Below, in pieces: positions 7,685 through 15,741 of a stretch of DNA of 64,000 nucleotides; positions within the stretch are counted from its first letter, which is position 1; each line of letters opens with the position of its first letter. The stretch lies in contig NZ_CP039291.1 in assembly GCF_004798685.1 (NCBI RefSeq), forward strand, positions 1,860,001 through 1,924,000, written 5' to 3'. Position numbers and translations under genes: made by a program. The notes below the pieces were generated by a model. It did not search any database and was not told where the DNA came from. It saw only the letters and a program-made list of their open reading frames with translations. This DNA is from Cellulomonas shaoxiangyii (GTDB lineage: Bacteria; Actinomycetota; Actinomycetes; Actinomycetales; Cellulomonadaceae).

Positions 7685-7830
7685 GGCGCCACGGTAGCCG
7701 GGCACGGTCGCCGGGCACGAGTCCGCCACGCGGTGTGGACGGTCCCCGTCGCGCTCCCGGTCCTCGGCTCGTTCCGCGGCCCGGGCATCCGGCCCGGGCG
7801 CTGCCGGCGTCCGTACGCCAGGATGGGCCG

Positions 7831-8484
7831 ATGGTCCTCACCGTCACCCGGCACGGGCACTCGTGCGTCCGCATCGAGCGCGACGGGCGCGTCATCGTCG
7901 TGGATCCGGGCGTCTGGAGCGACGTCGCCGCCGCGCTCGAGGGTGCGGAGGCGGTCCTCGTCACGCACGAGCACCCCGACCACCTCGACGTGGGCGTGGT
8001 CGCCGACCGGGTCCGCGCCGGCACCGAGGCATGGGCACCGGAGCCGGTGCTCGCCGCACTCGAGGCGGCCGGCGCACCGCGCGACCGGCTCCATCCCGTC
8101 GCCGAGGGGGACGAGCCGGTGGTGGCCGGGGCCACGGTGCAGGTGCTGGGGGAGCGGCACGCCGTGATCCACCCCGACCTGCCCGTGCCCGCGAACGTCG
8201 CGTACCTCGTCGACGGCGCGCTGCTGCACCCCGGCGACTCCTACACGCGGCCGCCCGTCGGCACGGCGGTGGACCTGCTCCTGCAGCCCGTCGGGGCACC
8301 GTGGCTGCGGCTCGCCGACGCCGTGGACTACGTGCGCGCCGTGGGGCCGCGTCGGGTGGTCCCGATCCACGACGAGCTGCTCAGCGACAAGGGCCGCGCG
8401 AGCGCGGTCACCCTGCTGCGGAAGCTGCTCACCGCGGATGTCCTCGTCCTCGGCGCGGGGGAGTCGGTGACGGTCGGCGGCTGA
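7831..8484 (+). CDS. Metallo-beta-lactamase fold hydrolase (UlaG-like)
   Basis: The protein has 217 residues. The metal site motif H-E-H-P-D-H is present near residue 49, followed by V-I-H-P-D, the aspartate-bearing L-L-H-P-G-D-S-Y and a final P-I-H-D-E. This resembles the UlaG/YtnP-like branch of small MBL hydrolases. Substrate is unknown. CAGGAT (7819-7824) ends 6 nt before the ATG, indicating a leaderless message, and no Shine-Dalgarno is visible. The region between this start and the divergent ParA-like gene therefore carries two back-to-back promoters. Confidence 0.87.
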   Translation: MVLTVTRHGHSCVRIERDGRVIVVDPGVWSDVAAALEGAEAVLVTHEHPDHLDVGVVADRVRAGTEAWAPEPVLAALEAAGAPRDRLHPVAEGDEPVVAGATVQVLGERHAVIHPDLPVPANVAYLVDGALLHPGDSYTRPPVGTAVDLLLQPVGAPWLRLADAVDYVRAVGPRRVVPIHDELLSDKGRASAVTLLRKLLTADVLVLGAGESVTVGG

Positions 8485-8555
8485 GGGGCGACGCCGGCCC
8501 GGTCGCCGGGCCGCGACGCCCTCGCTAGCGTGGGCGCGTCGAAGAGGAGACACCC

Positions 8556-8762
8556 ATGACCGAGAGCCACGACGTGCCCACGCTGGAGCAGGACGAGACG
8601 GTCCCGCCGCGCCCCGAGGAGGAGATCGCGGACCTCGCGCGCTCCGTGCCCGACCCCGCCGGCCACGGGGGCGAGCGGCGCGCTGCCGCCGACCTCGAGG
8701 GTGCCGACGGCCTGGGGGAGCAGCGCCCCGACGACGGTCCGACGGCGCGCGAGGTGGGCTGA
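8556..8762 (+). CDS. Small acidic hypothetical protein
   Basis: The 68-residue protein is rich in D, E, P and G, without hydrophobic segments or recognisable motif; I do not recognise a family. Support comes from its signals: TAGCGT at 8526-8531, AGGAGA at 8545-8550 and an ATG 5 nt later. Codon composition matches the neighbours. It lies between the metallo-hydrolase and the acetyltransferase in the same direction. Confidence 0.6.
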   Translation: MTESHDVPTLEQDETVPPRPEEEIADLARSVPDPAGHGGERRAAADLEGADGLGEQRPDDGPTAREVG

Positions 8763-8797
8763 GCCCCGGGGGTACCGGCGTAGGGCATCCTGGCCCG

Positions 8798-9322
8798 ATG
8801 CAGATCCGCGCCGTGGCCGAGGACGACTGGCAGCTGGTCCGTGACATCCGGCTGCGGGCCCTGCGCGAGTCGCCGGAGGTGTTCGGGTCGTCCCTCGCAC
8901 GCGAGGAGCGGTTCCTCGAGTCGCACTGGCGCATGCGGCTGCGCACCAGCCCGACGTGGGTGGCGGTCGAGGACGACGGGACGCCCCGCGGCCTGGTGTC
9001 GATGATCCGCGAGCCCGGCTCGTCCGAGGTGGACCGGCACGTGCAGCAGATGTGGGTGGCGCCCGAGGTGCGCCGCCGTGGGGTGGCGTGGGCGTTGCTC
9101 GACGCCGTCGTGCGGGCCGCGGCGCACGACGGCGCCGAGACCGCCTCGCTGTGGGTCGTCGAGGACAACGCGTCGGCCGTGGACCTGTACGTGCGTGCGG
9201 GCTTCGTGCGTACCGGCGAACGTCAGGTGCTGCCGCGTGACCCGGACCGCACCGAGGAGCGCTACGAGCGGCACGTCGACGTGGCGGGGCTCGACGCGAG
9301 CCCGCGCACCGACCAGGCCTGA
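8798..9322 (+). CDS. GNAT family N-acetyltransferase
   Basis: The protein has 174 residues and one GNAT domain. The acetyl-CoA pyrophosphate loop V-R-R-R-G-V-A-W-A-L-L follows the strand V-Q-Q-M-W-V, and motif B shows W-V-V-E-D-N-A-S-A-V-D-L-Y-V-R-A-G-F. It transfers an acetyl group to an unknown amine. CATCCT (8786-8791) stands 6 nt before the ATG, compatible with a leaderless transcript. Confidence 0.88.
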   Translation: MQIRAVAEDDWQLVRDIRLRALRESPEVFGSSLAREERFLESHWRMRLRTSPTWVAVEDDGTPRGLVSMIREPGSSEVDRHVQQMWVAPEVRRRGVAWALLDAVVRAAAHDGAETASLWVVEDNASAVDLYVRAGFVRTGERQVLPRDPDRTEERYERHVDVAGLDASPRTDQA

Positions 9323-9368
9323 GCGTGGCCGGAGGGGGCGCGACCCCTCTCGCTGGCGACGGTCTGAC

Positions 9369-9382
9369 ATAATGCACATTAT
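9369..9382. promoter_or_regulatory. A/T-rich perfect palindrome, candidate operator
   Basis: ATAATG, two bases, then CATTAT form a perfect 14-bp inverted repeat within an otherwise very GC-rich intergenic gap (9323-9532). Its composition and symmetry are those of a protein-binding site. Which regulator binds, and whether it controls the membrane protein gene at 9533, is unknown. Confidence 0.45.
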
Positions 9383-9532
9383 CGGCGTTACGGAACGGGG
9401 TAGAGCAGCCGGGGTTCCGCGGGTGATGCAGCGCGCCGACGAGCCCGATGTCAGGGCCCGTCCGACACGTGGCCTCTGGCGCGCCCGTCGCAGCACACAC
9501 GCCCGGCGGCGGCGATGCGACACCATGTGCGC

Positions 9533-10165
9533 GTGACCGAGCTCACCCTGACGCCGGACGCGCACCGTCGCGTCGTGCGGACCAACGTCGTCGGCGCCGT
9601 CCCGTACGCCCTGTTGCTCGCCGTGCCGGCCAGCAGCACCGCGATGCTCACGGGCCGCGGGTGGCTCGCGGCGGCAGCCGTGGCCCTGGCCGTCGCGCTC
9701 GTCGCGGCGACCGCCGTCTCCGCCGCGCGCATGGCGCGTCGGTCCCGCCTCGTCTTCGGCGACGGCACGTACGCCGTGGTGGGCGGCGGGCGGGCGCGCC
9801 GCTTCACCGCGGCGCAGGTGACGACGGCCGCCATGGTGACGCACATGTCCCTGGGTGCCGGCGCCACGCACCACCTGATCGTCGCGGGAGCAGCGAAGCC
9901 GCTCGTGCACCTGGTCGGCCAGGTGTGGGACCGCCAGCAGCTGACCGCGCTGGCGCACGACCTCGCGGCGCGCGGCGTCCCCGTCGCATCGGTCATCGAG
10001 CCGATCACGCCTCGTGCGCTCCGGTCCCGCGACCCGCGGCTCATGGCGGCGTGGCGGGCGCGTCCGCTGCTGACCGCGCTCGTCGCCGCCGCCGTGGGGG
10101 TCGCGGTGGCGGTCGTCGTCATCACCGTCGCCGCCTCGCTCGCGCTCGTCGCCACCGAGAACTGA
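9533..10165 (+). CDS. Hypothetical membrane protein
   Basis: The protein has 210 residues. Two hydrophobic helices lie near residues 22-60 and one near 178-205, flanking a central soluble stretch of about 110 residues with a PH-like hydrophobic pattern. I do not recognise a named family. GTG at 9533 is preferred over the ATG at 9515 because CACCAT ends 6 nt upstream, matching the leaderless pattern seen elsewhere. The 210-bp gap before it holds an A/T-rich palindrome and a possible ECF-type promoter. Confidence 0.65.
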   Translation: MTELTLTPDAHRRVVRTNVVGAVPYALLLAVPASSTAMLTGRGWLAAAAVALAVALVAATAVSAARMARRSRLVFGDGTYAVVGGGRARRFTAAQVTTAAMVTHMSLGAGATHHLIVAGAAKPLVHLVGQVWDRQQLTALAHDLAARGVPVASVIEPITPRALRSRDPRLMAAWRARPLLTALVAAAVGVAVAVVVITVAASLALVATEN

Positions 10166-10206
10166 TCGCCGCACAGGCCGCCGGTGCCCGGGCCGGACGT
10201 CGCACG

Positions 10207-11079
10207 TCAGTCCCCCAGTGCCGGCACGAGGGTGTCGGCGGCCCATGCCCGGAACGTCGTGGTGGTCGTGCTGACCGCGTCGCGCGGGTCCTCGCCGCGG
10301 AACGCGGACCGGAAGCCGCGTGCCATCCCGACCGTCGCGTCCACCTGCGCCTGCGTCATGCCGAACGCGCGCAGCTGCTCTGCGACAGCCTCGTCAGGGA
10401 CCTGCTCGGCGCGGAACGGGCGCCCGGTGAGCTCTGCCAGCGTCGCCGCGACGTCCTCGGCGGAGAGGTCCGCCGGCCCGAGCACGCCCTGCGTCGTGCG
10501 GCCGGTCCACCCCGTCGACAGCAGGCGCAGCGCCGCCACGTCGGCCACGTCGTCGGGCGCCACCCACGGGATCCGCCTGTCCACCTCGAGCTGGGTGGTA
10601 ACCACCCCCGCCCGCAGCGTCTGCAGGTCCATCAGGAGGTTGCTGAAGAAGTAGCCGCAGCGCAGGTGCGTCACCGCGGCGTCCGTGGCGTCGAGGTGCT
10701 CCTCGGCCCGGCCCAGTCCGTCGATCTCGCCGAAGCCTCGTCGCGCCTCCGCGCCGACGCTGCTCTGCAGGACGACCCGGCCGATCCCGTTCTCGCGGAC
10801 GGCGGTCGCCGCCACGGAGCCGAGGGTGTCGTACGCGGCCAGCGGGTCGGGGCCCGTCGACGGCGCGACCCAGTGCAGCGCGTCCGCACCACGCGTGGCC
10901 CGCACGACCGAGTCCACGTCCAGCAGGTCGACCGCGAGCACCTCACTGCGGCCGCGGACGGCGTCGGTCAGCCGCCCCGGGTCCCGGACGAGCAGCACCG
11001 GCCGGACCCCGGCGCGGTGCAGCCGCGCGACGACGCGCGACCCGACCAGGCCGGTGGGTGTGGCCACGACGATGCGCAC
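10207..11079 (-). CDS. NAD(P)-binding NmrA/SDR-like oxidoreductase
   Basis: The protein has 290 residues. The dinucleotide-binding motif V-A-T-P-T-G-L-V-G-S is at the N-terminus, then V-L-L-V-R-D-P and D-V-A-D-V-A-A-L-R-L-L in the central region, as in NmrA-like atypical short-chain dehydrogenases that act as redox sensors or quinone reductases. The catalytic Y-x3-K of classical enzymes is absent. GTG at 11079 is preceded by GGGAGG with a 5-nt spacing. Substrate is unknown. Confidence 0.85.
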   Translation of the reverse strand: MRIVVATPTGLVGSRVVARLHRAGVRPVLLVRDPGRLTDAVRGRSEVLAVDLLDVDSVVRATRGADALHWVAPSTGPDPLAAYDTLGSVAATAVRENGIGRVVLQSSVGAEARRGFGEIDGLGRAEEHLDATDAAVTHLRCGYFFSNLLMDLQTLRAGVVTTQLEVDRRIPWVAPDDVADVAALRLLSTGWTGRTTQGVLGPADLSAEDVAATLAELTGRPFRAEQVPDEAVAEQLRAFGMTQAQVDATVGMARGFRSAFRGEDPRDAVSTTTTTFRAWAADTLVPALGD

Positions 11080-11100
11080 GCGTGCCTCCCTCGGTCGACG

Positions 11101-11121
11101 GCGGACGGCGGACGGCGGACG
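11101..11121. repeat. Short tandem repeat, GCGGACG x3
   Basis: Three perfect copies of a 7-bp unit lie in the divergent gap 11080-11263 just upstream of the NmrA-like gene. The rest of the gap shows no other clear signal. Confidence 0.5.
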
Positions 11122-11263
11122 GCTCAGGTGTACCGCGGACCACCGACACTCCCCCGCCGTGCCCCCCGCGAGCCGACCCCAGCCGCACGATGCCCGTCGC
11201 CCGTCCCCGGGCGGCGCGCCGGACGGCCGCACACGGGCCGCTCCCCCGTGACGCTGCACCGCC

Positions 11264-11839
11264 ATGAGCGACCCGACCGGCGCCGACGCGCCCCGCCCGA
11301 CCGACGACTCCGACGACCGTCTCCCCGACGACCTCCCCGACCACGGGAGCGGCGCCCTGCCCGGCGATGTGCCGCCCCACGTCGTCGACCCGCACGCGCC
11401 CCGGTGGGCAGCGCCGGGTCCCGACGACGACCTCGCCGACGCCGCGCCGCCGGGCGTCCGCGTGCTCGACGACGCGGCCGCGCTCGAGCTGATGCTCCGG
11501 CTGGTCGGGCCCGAACGGGCCGGTCCGCCCGCGGTGTGGTTCGCCCTGCTGGACGCCCATCGGCGCCTGCTGCCCGTGGTCCTGCCCATCACCGACGTCC
11601 CGTTGCGCCCCGACGCCGCCGCGGCACGCCAGCTGGTGCACGTGCTGGCCGTGGTCCTGGAGCGCGAGGCGCCCGGCGGCTCCGCCGTCGTGGCGGTCGT
11701 CCGGGCCGCCGGCGGCGACCGGGGCGCGTTCGAGCGCGCGTGGGCGCACGCCGTCGTCCTCGCGGCGACGGACCGGGCACTGCCCGTCGCCGCCGTGGTG
11801 GCGATCGGTGAGCACCGTGCCCGCGTGCTGGCGGTGTGA
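11264..11839 (+). CDS. Conserved hypothetical protein
   Basis: The protein has 191 residues. The first 75 residues are acidic, proline-rich low complexity; the C-terminal 115 form an alpha/beta-looking domain with V-W-F-A-L-L-D-A-H-R-R-L-L and a closing V-V-A-I-G-E-H-R-A-R-V. I do not recognise the family. No clear ribosome binding site precedes the ATG at 11264. It converges with the aldo/keto reductase gene. Confidence 0.6.
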   Translation: MSDPTGADAPRPTDDSDDRLPDDLPDHGSGALPGDVPPHVVDPHAPRWAAPGPDDDLADAAPPGVRVLDDAAALELMLRLVGPERAGPPAVWFALLDAHRRLLPVVLPITDVPLRPDAAAARQLVHVLAVVLEREAPGGSAVVAVVRAAGGDRGAFERAWAHAVVLAATDRALPVAAVVAIGEHRARVLAV

Positions 11840-11881
11840 GACGCGGGGCGGGCCGCGGCGCCGCCGGCCCTGCGCCGGTGC

Positions 11882-12838
11882 TCAGGCCCCGGGCCCGGGC
11901 GACGCCTCGTCGATCGCCGCGAGCTGCTCGAGGTCCGGCTCCCACAGGGTGGCCGCGACGTTCGCGCGCACCTGCTCGGGCGTGCGCGCGCCGGCGATCA
12001 CCGAGCCGACGGCCGGCTGCGCCGCGAGGCCGCCGAGGGCGACCGTCGGCAGGTCGACACCCCACGCGTCGGCCAGCGCCGCGAGGGCCTCGATGCGGTC
12101 GAAGTCGGCGCCCGCCATGCGCTGCGGCATGCGCTCGAGACGCGAGCCCGCCGGTGCCGCCTCGCCGCGACGGTACTTGCCCGTGAGCAGTCCCGACGCG
12201 AGCGGCACGTACGGCAGGATGCCCACGCCCACGTGCTCGGCGGCGGGCACGAGCTCCGCCTCCGCCTCGCGGTCCATGAGGTTGTAGCGGTTCTGCGCCG
12301 AGACGAACGGCGTCGTGCCGGCGGTGCGCGCGGCCCAGTCGGCGTCGACCAGCTGCCAGGCCGAGAAGTTGGACGACCCGAGGTAGCGGACCTTGCCCTC
12401 CGCGACGAGCTCCTCGAGGGCCGCCAGCGTCTCCTCGATCGGGGTCTCCGGCTCCGGACGGTGCAGCTGGTAGAGGTCGACGTGGTCCGTGCCCAGACGG
12501 CGCAGCGAGCCCTCGATGGCCCGGCGAACGTACCGGCGCGAGGCGCGCGCGCCCCAGTCGGCGCCGTTGAGCCCGCGCACGTCCATGCCGAACTTCGTCG
12601 CGACGACCACGTCGTCGCGACGCCCGCGCAGGGCGGCGCCGAGCAGCTCCTCGCTCTGGCCCGGTGTGCCGCCGTAGACGTCGGCGGTGTCGAAGAACGT
12701 CACACCGGCGTCCAGGGCGGCGTGGACGACGGCGGCGACGCCGTCGGGCTCCAGGGTCGCGCCGAACGTGTTGCAGCCGAGGCCCGCGGTCGAGACGGTG
12801 AGGCCGGAGTCGCCGAGTCGGCGGTAGGTCATGGTCAC
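11882..12838 (-). CDS. Aldo/keto reductase
   Basis: The protein has 318 residues and is an NADPH-dependent aldo/keto reductase fold. The catalytic set is visible: D and Y in D-T-A-D-V-Y-G, K in V-A-T-K-F-G, and H in L-Y-Q-L-H-R-P-E. The cofactor end shows G-S-V-I-A-G-A-R-T-P-E-Q. This order fits the YajO/Tas-like group; the physiological substrate is unknown. TAGGCT on the minus strand ends 6 nt before GTG at 12838, which I take as the start; ATG at 12841 is the alternative. Confidence 0.9.
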   Translation of the reverse strand: MTMTYRRLGDSGLTVSTAGLGCNTFGATLEPDGVAAVVHAALDAGVTFFDTADVYGGTPGQSEELLGAALRGRRDDVVVATKFGMDVRGLNGADWGARASRRYVRRAIEGSLRRLGTDHVDLYQLHRPEPETPIEETLAALEELVAEGKVRYLGSSNFSAWQLVDADWAARTAGTTPFVSAQNRYNLMDREAEAELVPAAEHVGVGILPYVPLASGLLTGKYRRGEAAPAGSRLERMPQRMAGADFDRIEALAALADAWGVDLPTVALGGLAAQPAVGSVIAGARTPEQVRANVAATLWEPDLEQLAAIDEASPGPGA

Positions 12839-12978
12839 CATGGCAGCCTAGGACGGGCACCAGCCCCCGGCCTGTGCGGCCAGCCGCACGGACGCGTGCC
12901 GTTCCCCCGTCCGTGCTTCCGCGCGCGCTCCCGGCGCCGCTGCGTCAGAGTGGTTTCACCAGACCTTCACGGCTGCGC

Positions 12979-13004
12979 GGAACACTGACGTCCGCGTCCC
13001 CGTT
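12979..13004 (+). promoter_or_regulatory. SigR/SigH-type (thiol-oxidative stress ECF) promoter of rbpA
   Basis: GGAAC (12979-12983) and GTT (13002-13004) are separated by 18 bp, matching the GGAA(T/C)-N18-GTT consensus of Streptomyces SigR and mycobacterial SigH promoters. In Streptomyces coelicolor rbpA is a known SigR target. The start codon lies 55 bp downstream with a GGAGG site. No ECF sigma gene lies in this window. Confidence 0.75.
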
Positions 13005-13058
13005 GAGATCACCGGAAGCATCAGGTACGACGGCCGCACAACGGCACGGAGGTCCCAC

Positions 13059-13403
13059 ATGGCCAACAGATCCCTGCGCGGGATGCGCATCGGGTCCCAC
13101 AGCATGGAGACGGAGGAGGGCGTCGACTTCGCTCCCCGTCTCCAGGCGCACTACGACTGCCCGAACGGGCACACCATCATCCTGCCGTTCTCGGTGGAGG
13201 CCGACGTGCCGGTGGTGTGGGAGTGCCGCTGCGGCACCGAGGCGCTGCTGCGCGACGCCTCGAAGCCCGAGCTCAAGGCGGGGAAGCCGCCGCGCACGCA
13301 CTGGGACATGCTCCTCGAGCGTCGCACCGTGAACGAGCTGCAGGAGCTGCTCGACGAGCGGCTCGACCTGCTGCGAGCCGGCAAGCTGCGCCGCAGCGCC
13401 TGA
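13059..13403 (+). CDS. rbpA: RNA polymerase-binding protein RbpA
   Basis: The protein has 114 residues. RbpA is an actinobacterial factor that binds RNA polymerase and the principal sigma factor and stabilises the open complex. Residues C34, H38, C56 and C58 occupy the zinc-ribbon positions of the core domain; the basic linker K-P-P-R-T-H-W-D-M-L-L-E-R-R and C-terminal sigma-interaction helix (residues 76-110) are highly conserved. ATG at 13059 follows GGAGG. Monocistronic, flanked by a stress promoter and a terminator. Confidence 0.95.
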   Translation: MANRSLRGMRIGSHSMETEEGVDFAPRLQAHYDCPNGHTIILPFSVEADVPVVWECRCGTEALLRDASKPELKAGKPPRTHWDMLLERRTVNELQELLDERLDLLRAGKLRRSA

Positions 13404-13424
13404 CCGCAGCACGACGCAGTACCC

Positions 13425-13459
13425 CGACGCCCCCGGTGGACATGATCCCGGGGGCGTCG
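13425..13459. terminator. Terminator between rbpA and lnt
   Basis: A perfect 12-bp stem (13425-13436 with 13448-13459) and 11-nt loop lie between the converging rbpA and lnt genes. There is no U-tract, as is common in this GC range. Confidence 0.65.
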
Positions 13460-13573
13460 CGCTGTCCGGATCGGCGCGCGAGGCGCCCCGCGTGGTGCCC
13501 GACGACGCCGCGCCGGACGATGCAGCGGCAGACGATGCAGCGGCCGACCGTGCCGGCGGCACCGGGTGCCGCG

Positions 13574-15139
13574 TCAGGCGCCGTCGGGCCGCTCGTCGCG
13601 GCGCAGCCTGCTCGCCCCCACGGCACCTGCCACCACGACGCACACGGCGAGGGCGGCCGCGATCCGCGCGGGCCAGTCCCCCATGCGTGTCGCGGGCGTC
13701 AGTGACGTGCGCAGCGGCAGCGACGCCACCATCTGCGCGGGGGTGAACAGCTCGGTGCGCTGCGTGACGGCGCCGTTCGGCGCGATGACGGCGCTCACGC
13801 CGACCGTGGAGATCTGCACGGTGGCCCGGCCGTGCTCGATGGCGCGCAGCCGGGACATCGCCAGCTGCTGCGTGGACTCGTCGGTCCAGCCGAACGATGC
13901 GTTGTTGGTCTGCACGACGAGGACCTCGCCGCCCTCCCGGACGGCCGCGCGGACGATGCCGTCGTACGCCACCTCGAAGCAGATGACGTCCCCGAGCGTG
14001 ACCGTGCGACCGAGCCGTTCCGACACGAGGGGAACCACGCCGGGCTCCGTGCCGGCGACCATGTCGCGTGTGACGAGGTCGACCGCGGGCGAGAAGTTGC
14101 GCACGAACCCGCGCATCGGGATGTACTCGGCGAAGGGTGCGGGCCGTTGCTTGGAGTACGTCGCCACCACGCCGGTGCCGGGCTGCCAGAGGACTGCGGT
14201 GTTGAAGCGCCCGCCCTCGTCCGGGTACTCGACGGTGCCGACGAGCATCGGGGCGCCGACCTCGCGCGCGACCCCGTCGATGAGACCCGCCGCCTCGGCA
14301 TCGACCTGCGGGTCGATGTCGGACCCGTTCTCGGGCCACAGCACGACGTCGAGCTCACCGGGCTCCACCTGCTCGAGCAGCGCGCGGGTGCCGGCGACGT
14401 GGTTGTCGAGGACCTGGCGCCGCTGGCCGAAGGCGTCCAGCCGGCCCGGCTCCGGGACGTTGCCCTGGACGGCGCCGGTGCGCAGCGTGCCGGCCTCCGC
14501 GCCGGTGTCGAGCGGGACGAGCAGCGCGACCAGCCCGACGGCGACCGCGCCCGCCAGCGCGCCGAGCGTGCGCCCGACGGCAAGGCGCCCCGCGGCGAGG
14601 ACGGCGCGCGCCAGCAGCACCCCGATCGCCGCGACGACGGCGGTCAGCAGCGGCGTGCCGCCGAGCCACATGTAGGACGCCAGCGGCGAGTCGGCCTGGG
14701 AGAACGCGAGTCGGCCCCACGGGAAGCCGCCGAACGGCCACGCGCCGCGCAGCTCCTCGACGCCGACCCAGAGGATCACGAACACCACCAGCTGCCACGC
14801 GCTGCTGCGCCACACCGCGTGCCCCCGGCGTGCCCATGCCCACGCCGCGCCGAACAGGGCGACGTAGGCGGCCTCCAGGAGGCTGAGGGCGGCCCACGGG
14901 ACGACGCCCACGGCCTCGTGCGCCCACGTGATCATCGGCGCGAAGCAGGCGAGCCCCCAGACCAGGCCCACCAGCGCGTTCCAGCGCGCGCTGTCGCGCC
15001 GCAGCGCGAGGTAGAGCAGCGCCATGCCGAGGTAGGCCGCACCCCACCAGCCCGGGTCGGGGAAGGCCATGCGGGTGAGCCATCCGCCGGCCCCGGCGAG
15101 CAGGAGCGTCGCCCAGCGGGCGGGGGGCGGGAGCGGCAC
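13574..15139 (-). CDS. lnt: Apolipoprotein N-acyltransferase
   Basis: The protein has 521 residues. It would add the third acyl chain to the N-terminal cysteine of lipoproteins in the membrane. The first 200 residues contain six or more hydrophobic helices including A-W-P-F-G-G-F-P-W-G; the C-terminal nitrilase-like domain carries the E-K-C triad in L-W-P-E-N-G, T-Y-S-K-Q-R and V-I-C-F-E. GTG at 15139 is set by minus-strand TACCCT 6 nt upstream (leaderless). A longer open frame upstream is a non-coding artefact. No Ppm1-like fusion is present. Confidence 0.92.
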   Translation of the reverse strand: MPLPPPARWATLLLAGAGGWLTRMAFPDPGWWGAAYLGMALLYLALRRDSARWNALVGLVWGLACFAPMITWAHEAVGVVPWAALSLLEAAYVALFGAAWAWARRGHAVWRSSAWQLVVFVILWVGVEELRGAWPFGGFPWGRLAFSQADSPLASYMWLGGTPLLTAVVAAIGVLLARAVLAAGRLAVGRTLGALAGAVAVGLVALLVPLDTGAEAGTLRTGAVQGNVPEPGRLDAFGQRRQVLDNHVAGTRALLEQVEPGELDVVLWPENGSDIDPQVDAEAAGLIDGVAREVGAPMLVGTVEYPDEGGRFNTAVLWQPGTGVVATYSKQRPAPFAEYIPMRGFVRNFSPAVDLVTRDMVAGTEPGVVPLVSERLGRTVTLGDVICFEVAYDGIVRAAVREGGEVLVVQTNNASFGWTDESTQQLAMSRLRAIEHGRATVQISTVGVSAVIAPNGAVTQRTELFTPAQMVASLPLRTSLTPATRMGDWPARIAAALAVCVVVAGAVGASRLRRDERPDGA

Positions 15140-15741
15140 CGCGTCAGGGTACGTCAGCCGCCTGGGTGCACCGAGGGACGACCTCGGTGTGCGGAAGGAG
15201 GAAGCGCCGGGGCCGCGTGCGGTGGTCAGCCGCCGGGTCCGCAGCCGGGGCGGAGCCACCGGTCGCGGGCCCGGGGCCGGGGAGTTGCCTCCCCGGCTCC
15301 GACCGACCGGCCCGTGCGCCCTTCGTACCGGCGAGGACGTCGTCCTGCCGTTGTCTGTTGAGCGCACGGGCCCGGTCGGAGCTCTGGCCGACGGCACCGG
15401 ACGAGCAGTCTGTGGCCCCCCTACCGGTGCCCTCATCGGCAGGCCATTGGCGAACCTACTCCCGGCCGCGCGCAGGGTGTCAAGGTCGCGTACCGCCAGG
15501 TCACGGCACTCCCTCCAGGTCAGCGAGGTCGGTGCGCCGGCTCCGGGGTCGCGCCGCTCGGCGTGTCGTCCGCGTGTCGCTGCGTTGACGCGCGTGATGT
15601 GTCGGGCAGGTGACGCGCACGTCGCCGCGACGTGGCCGCGATGCGTCGAGCACCTGACGTTTTTCACCCGGACGGACCAGAGCCGCCGGCGGCCGTTCCC
15701 GTCGCGCGGCACCGGCGGCCCGCGCCGCCGCGGCCCCAGGA
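15140..15741. other. 600-bp gap without a supported gene, rich in hairpins
   Basis: No frame here has gene-like signals. Four strong inverted repeats are visible: 15169-15176 with 15182-15189; 15276-15284 with 15289-15297 (9 bp, 4-nt loop); 15303-15319 with 15362-15379 (17 pairs, one bulge); and 15618-15624 with 15628-15634. The minus strand also has TTGACA (15478-15483) and TAGGTT (15453-15458), 19 bp apart. A non-coding RNA or a decayed gene are both possible. Confidence 0.5.
15607..15664 (+). terminator. Intrinsic-terminator-like hairpin with T-tract on the plus strand
   Basis: CAGGTG (15607-15612) pairs with CACCTG (15651-15656), enclosing a perfect 7-bp stem (15618-15624 with 15628-15634), and a run of five T follows at 15660-15664. 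T-runs are rare in this sequence. No plus-strand gene is visible upstream of it. Confidence 0.4.

Noticed and set aside
11101..11121. GCGGACG triplet repeat as a regulatory iteron array
   Set aside because: Only three 7-bp units of ordinary composition; chance or slippage is adequate explanation.
15430..15560. A short stretch in the lnt upstream frame that looks peptide-like
   Set aside because: It has no start signal, no family resemblance and is interrupted in character on both sides; I kept it only as a possible decayed gene.
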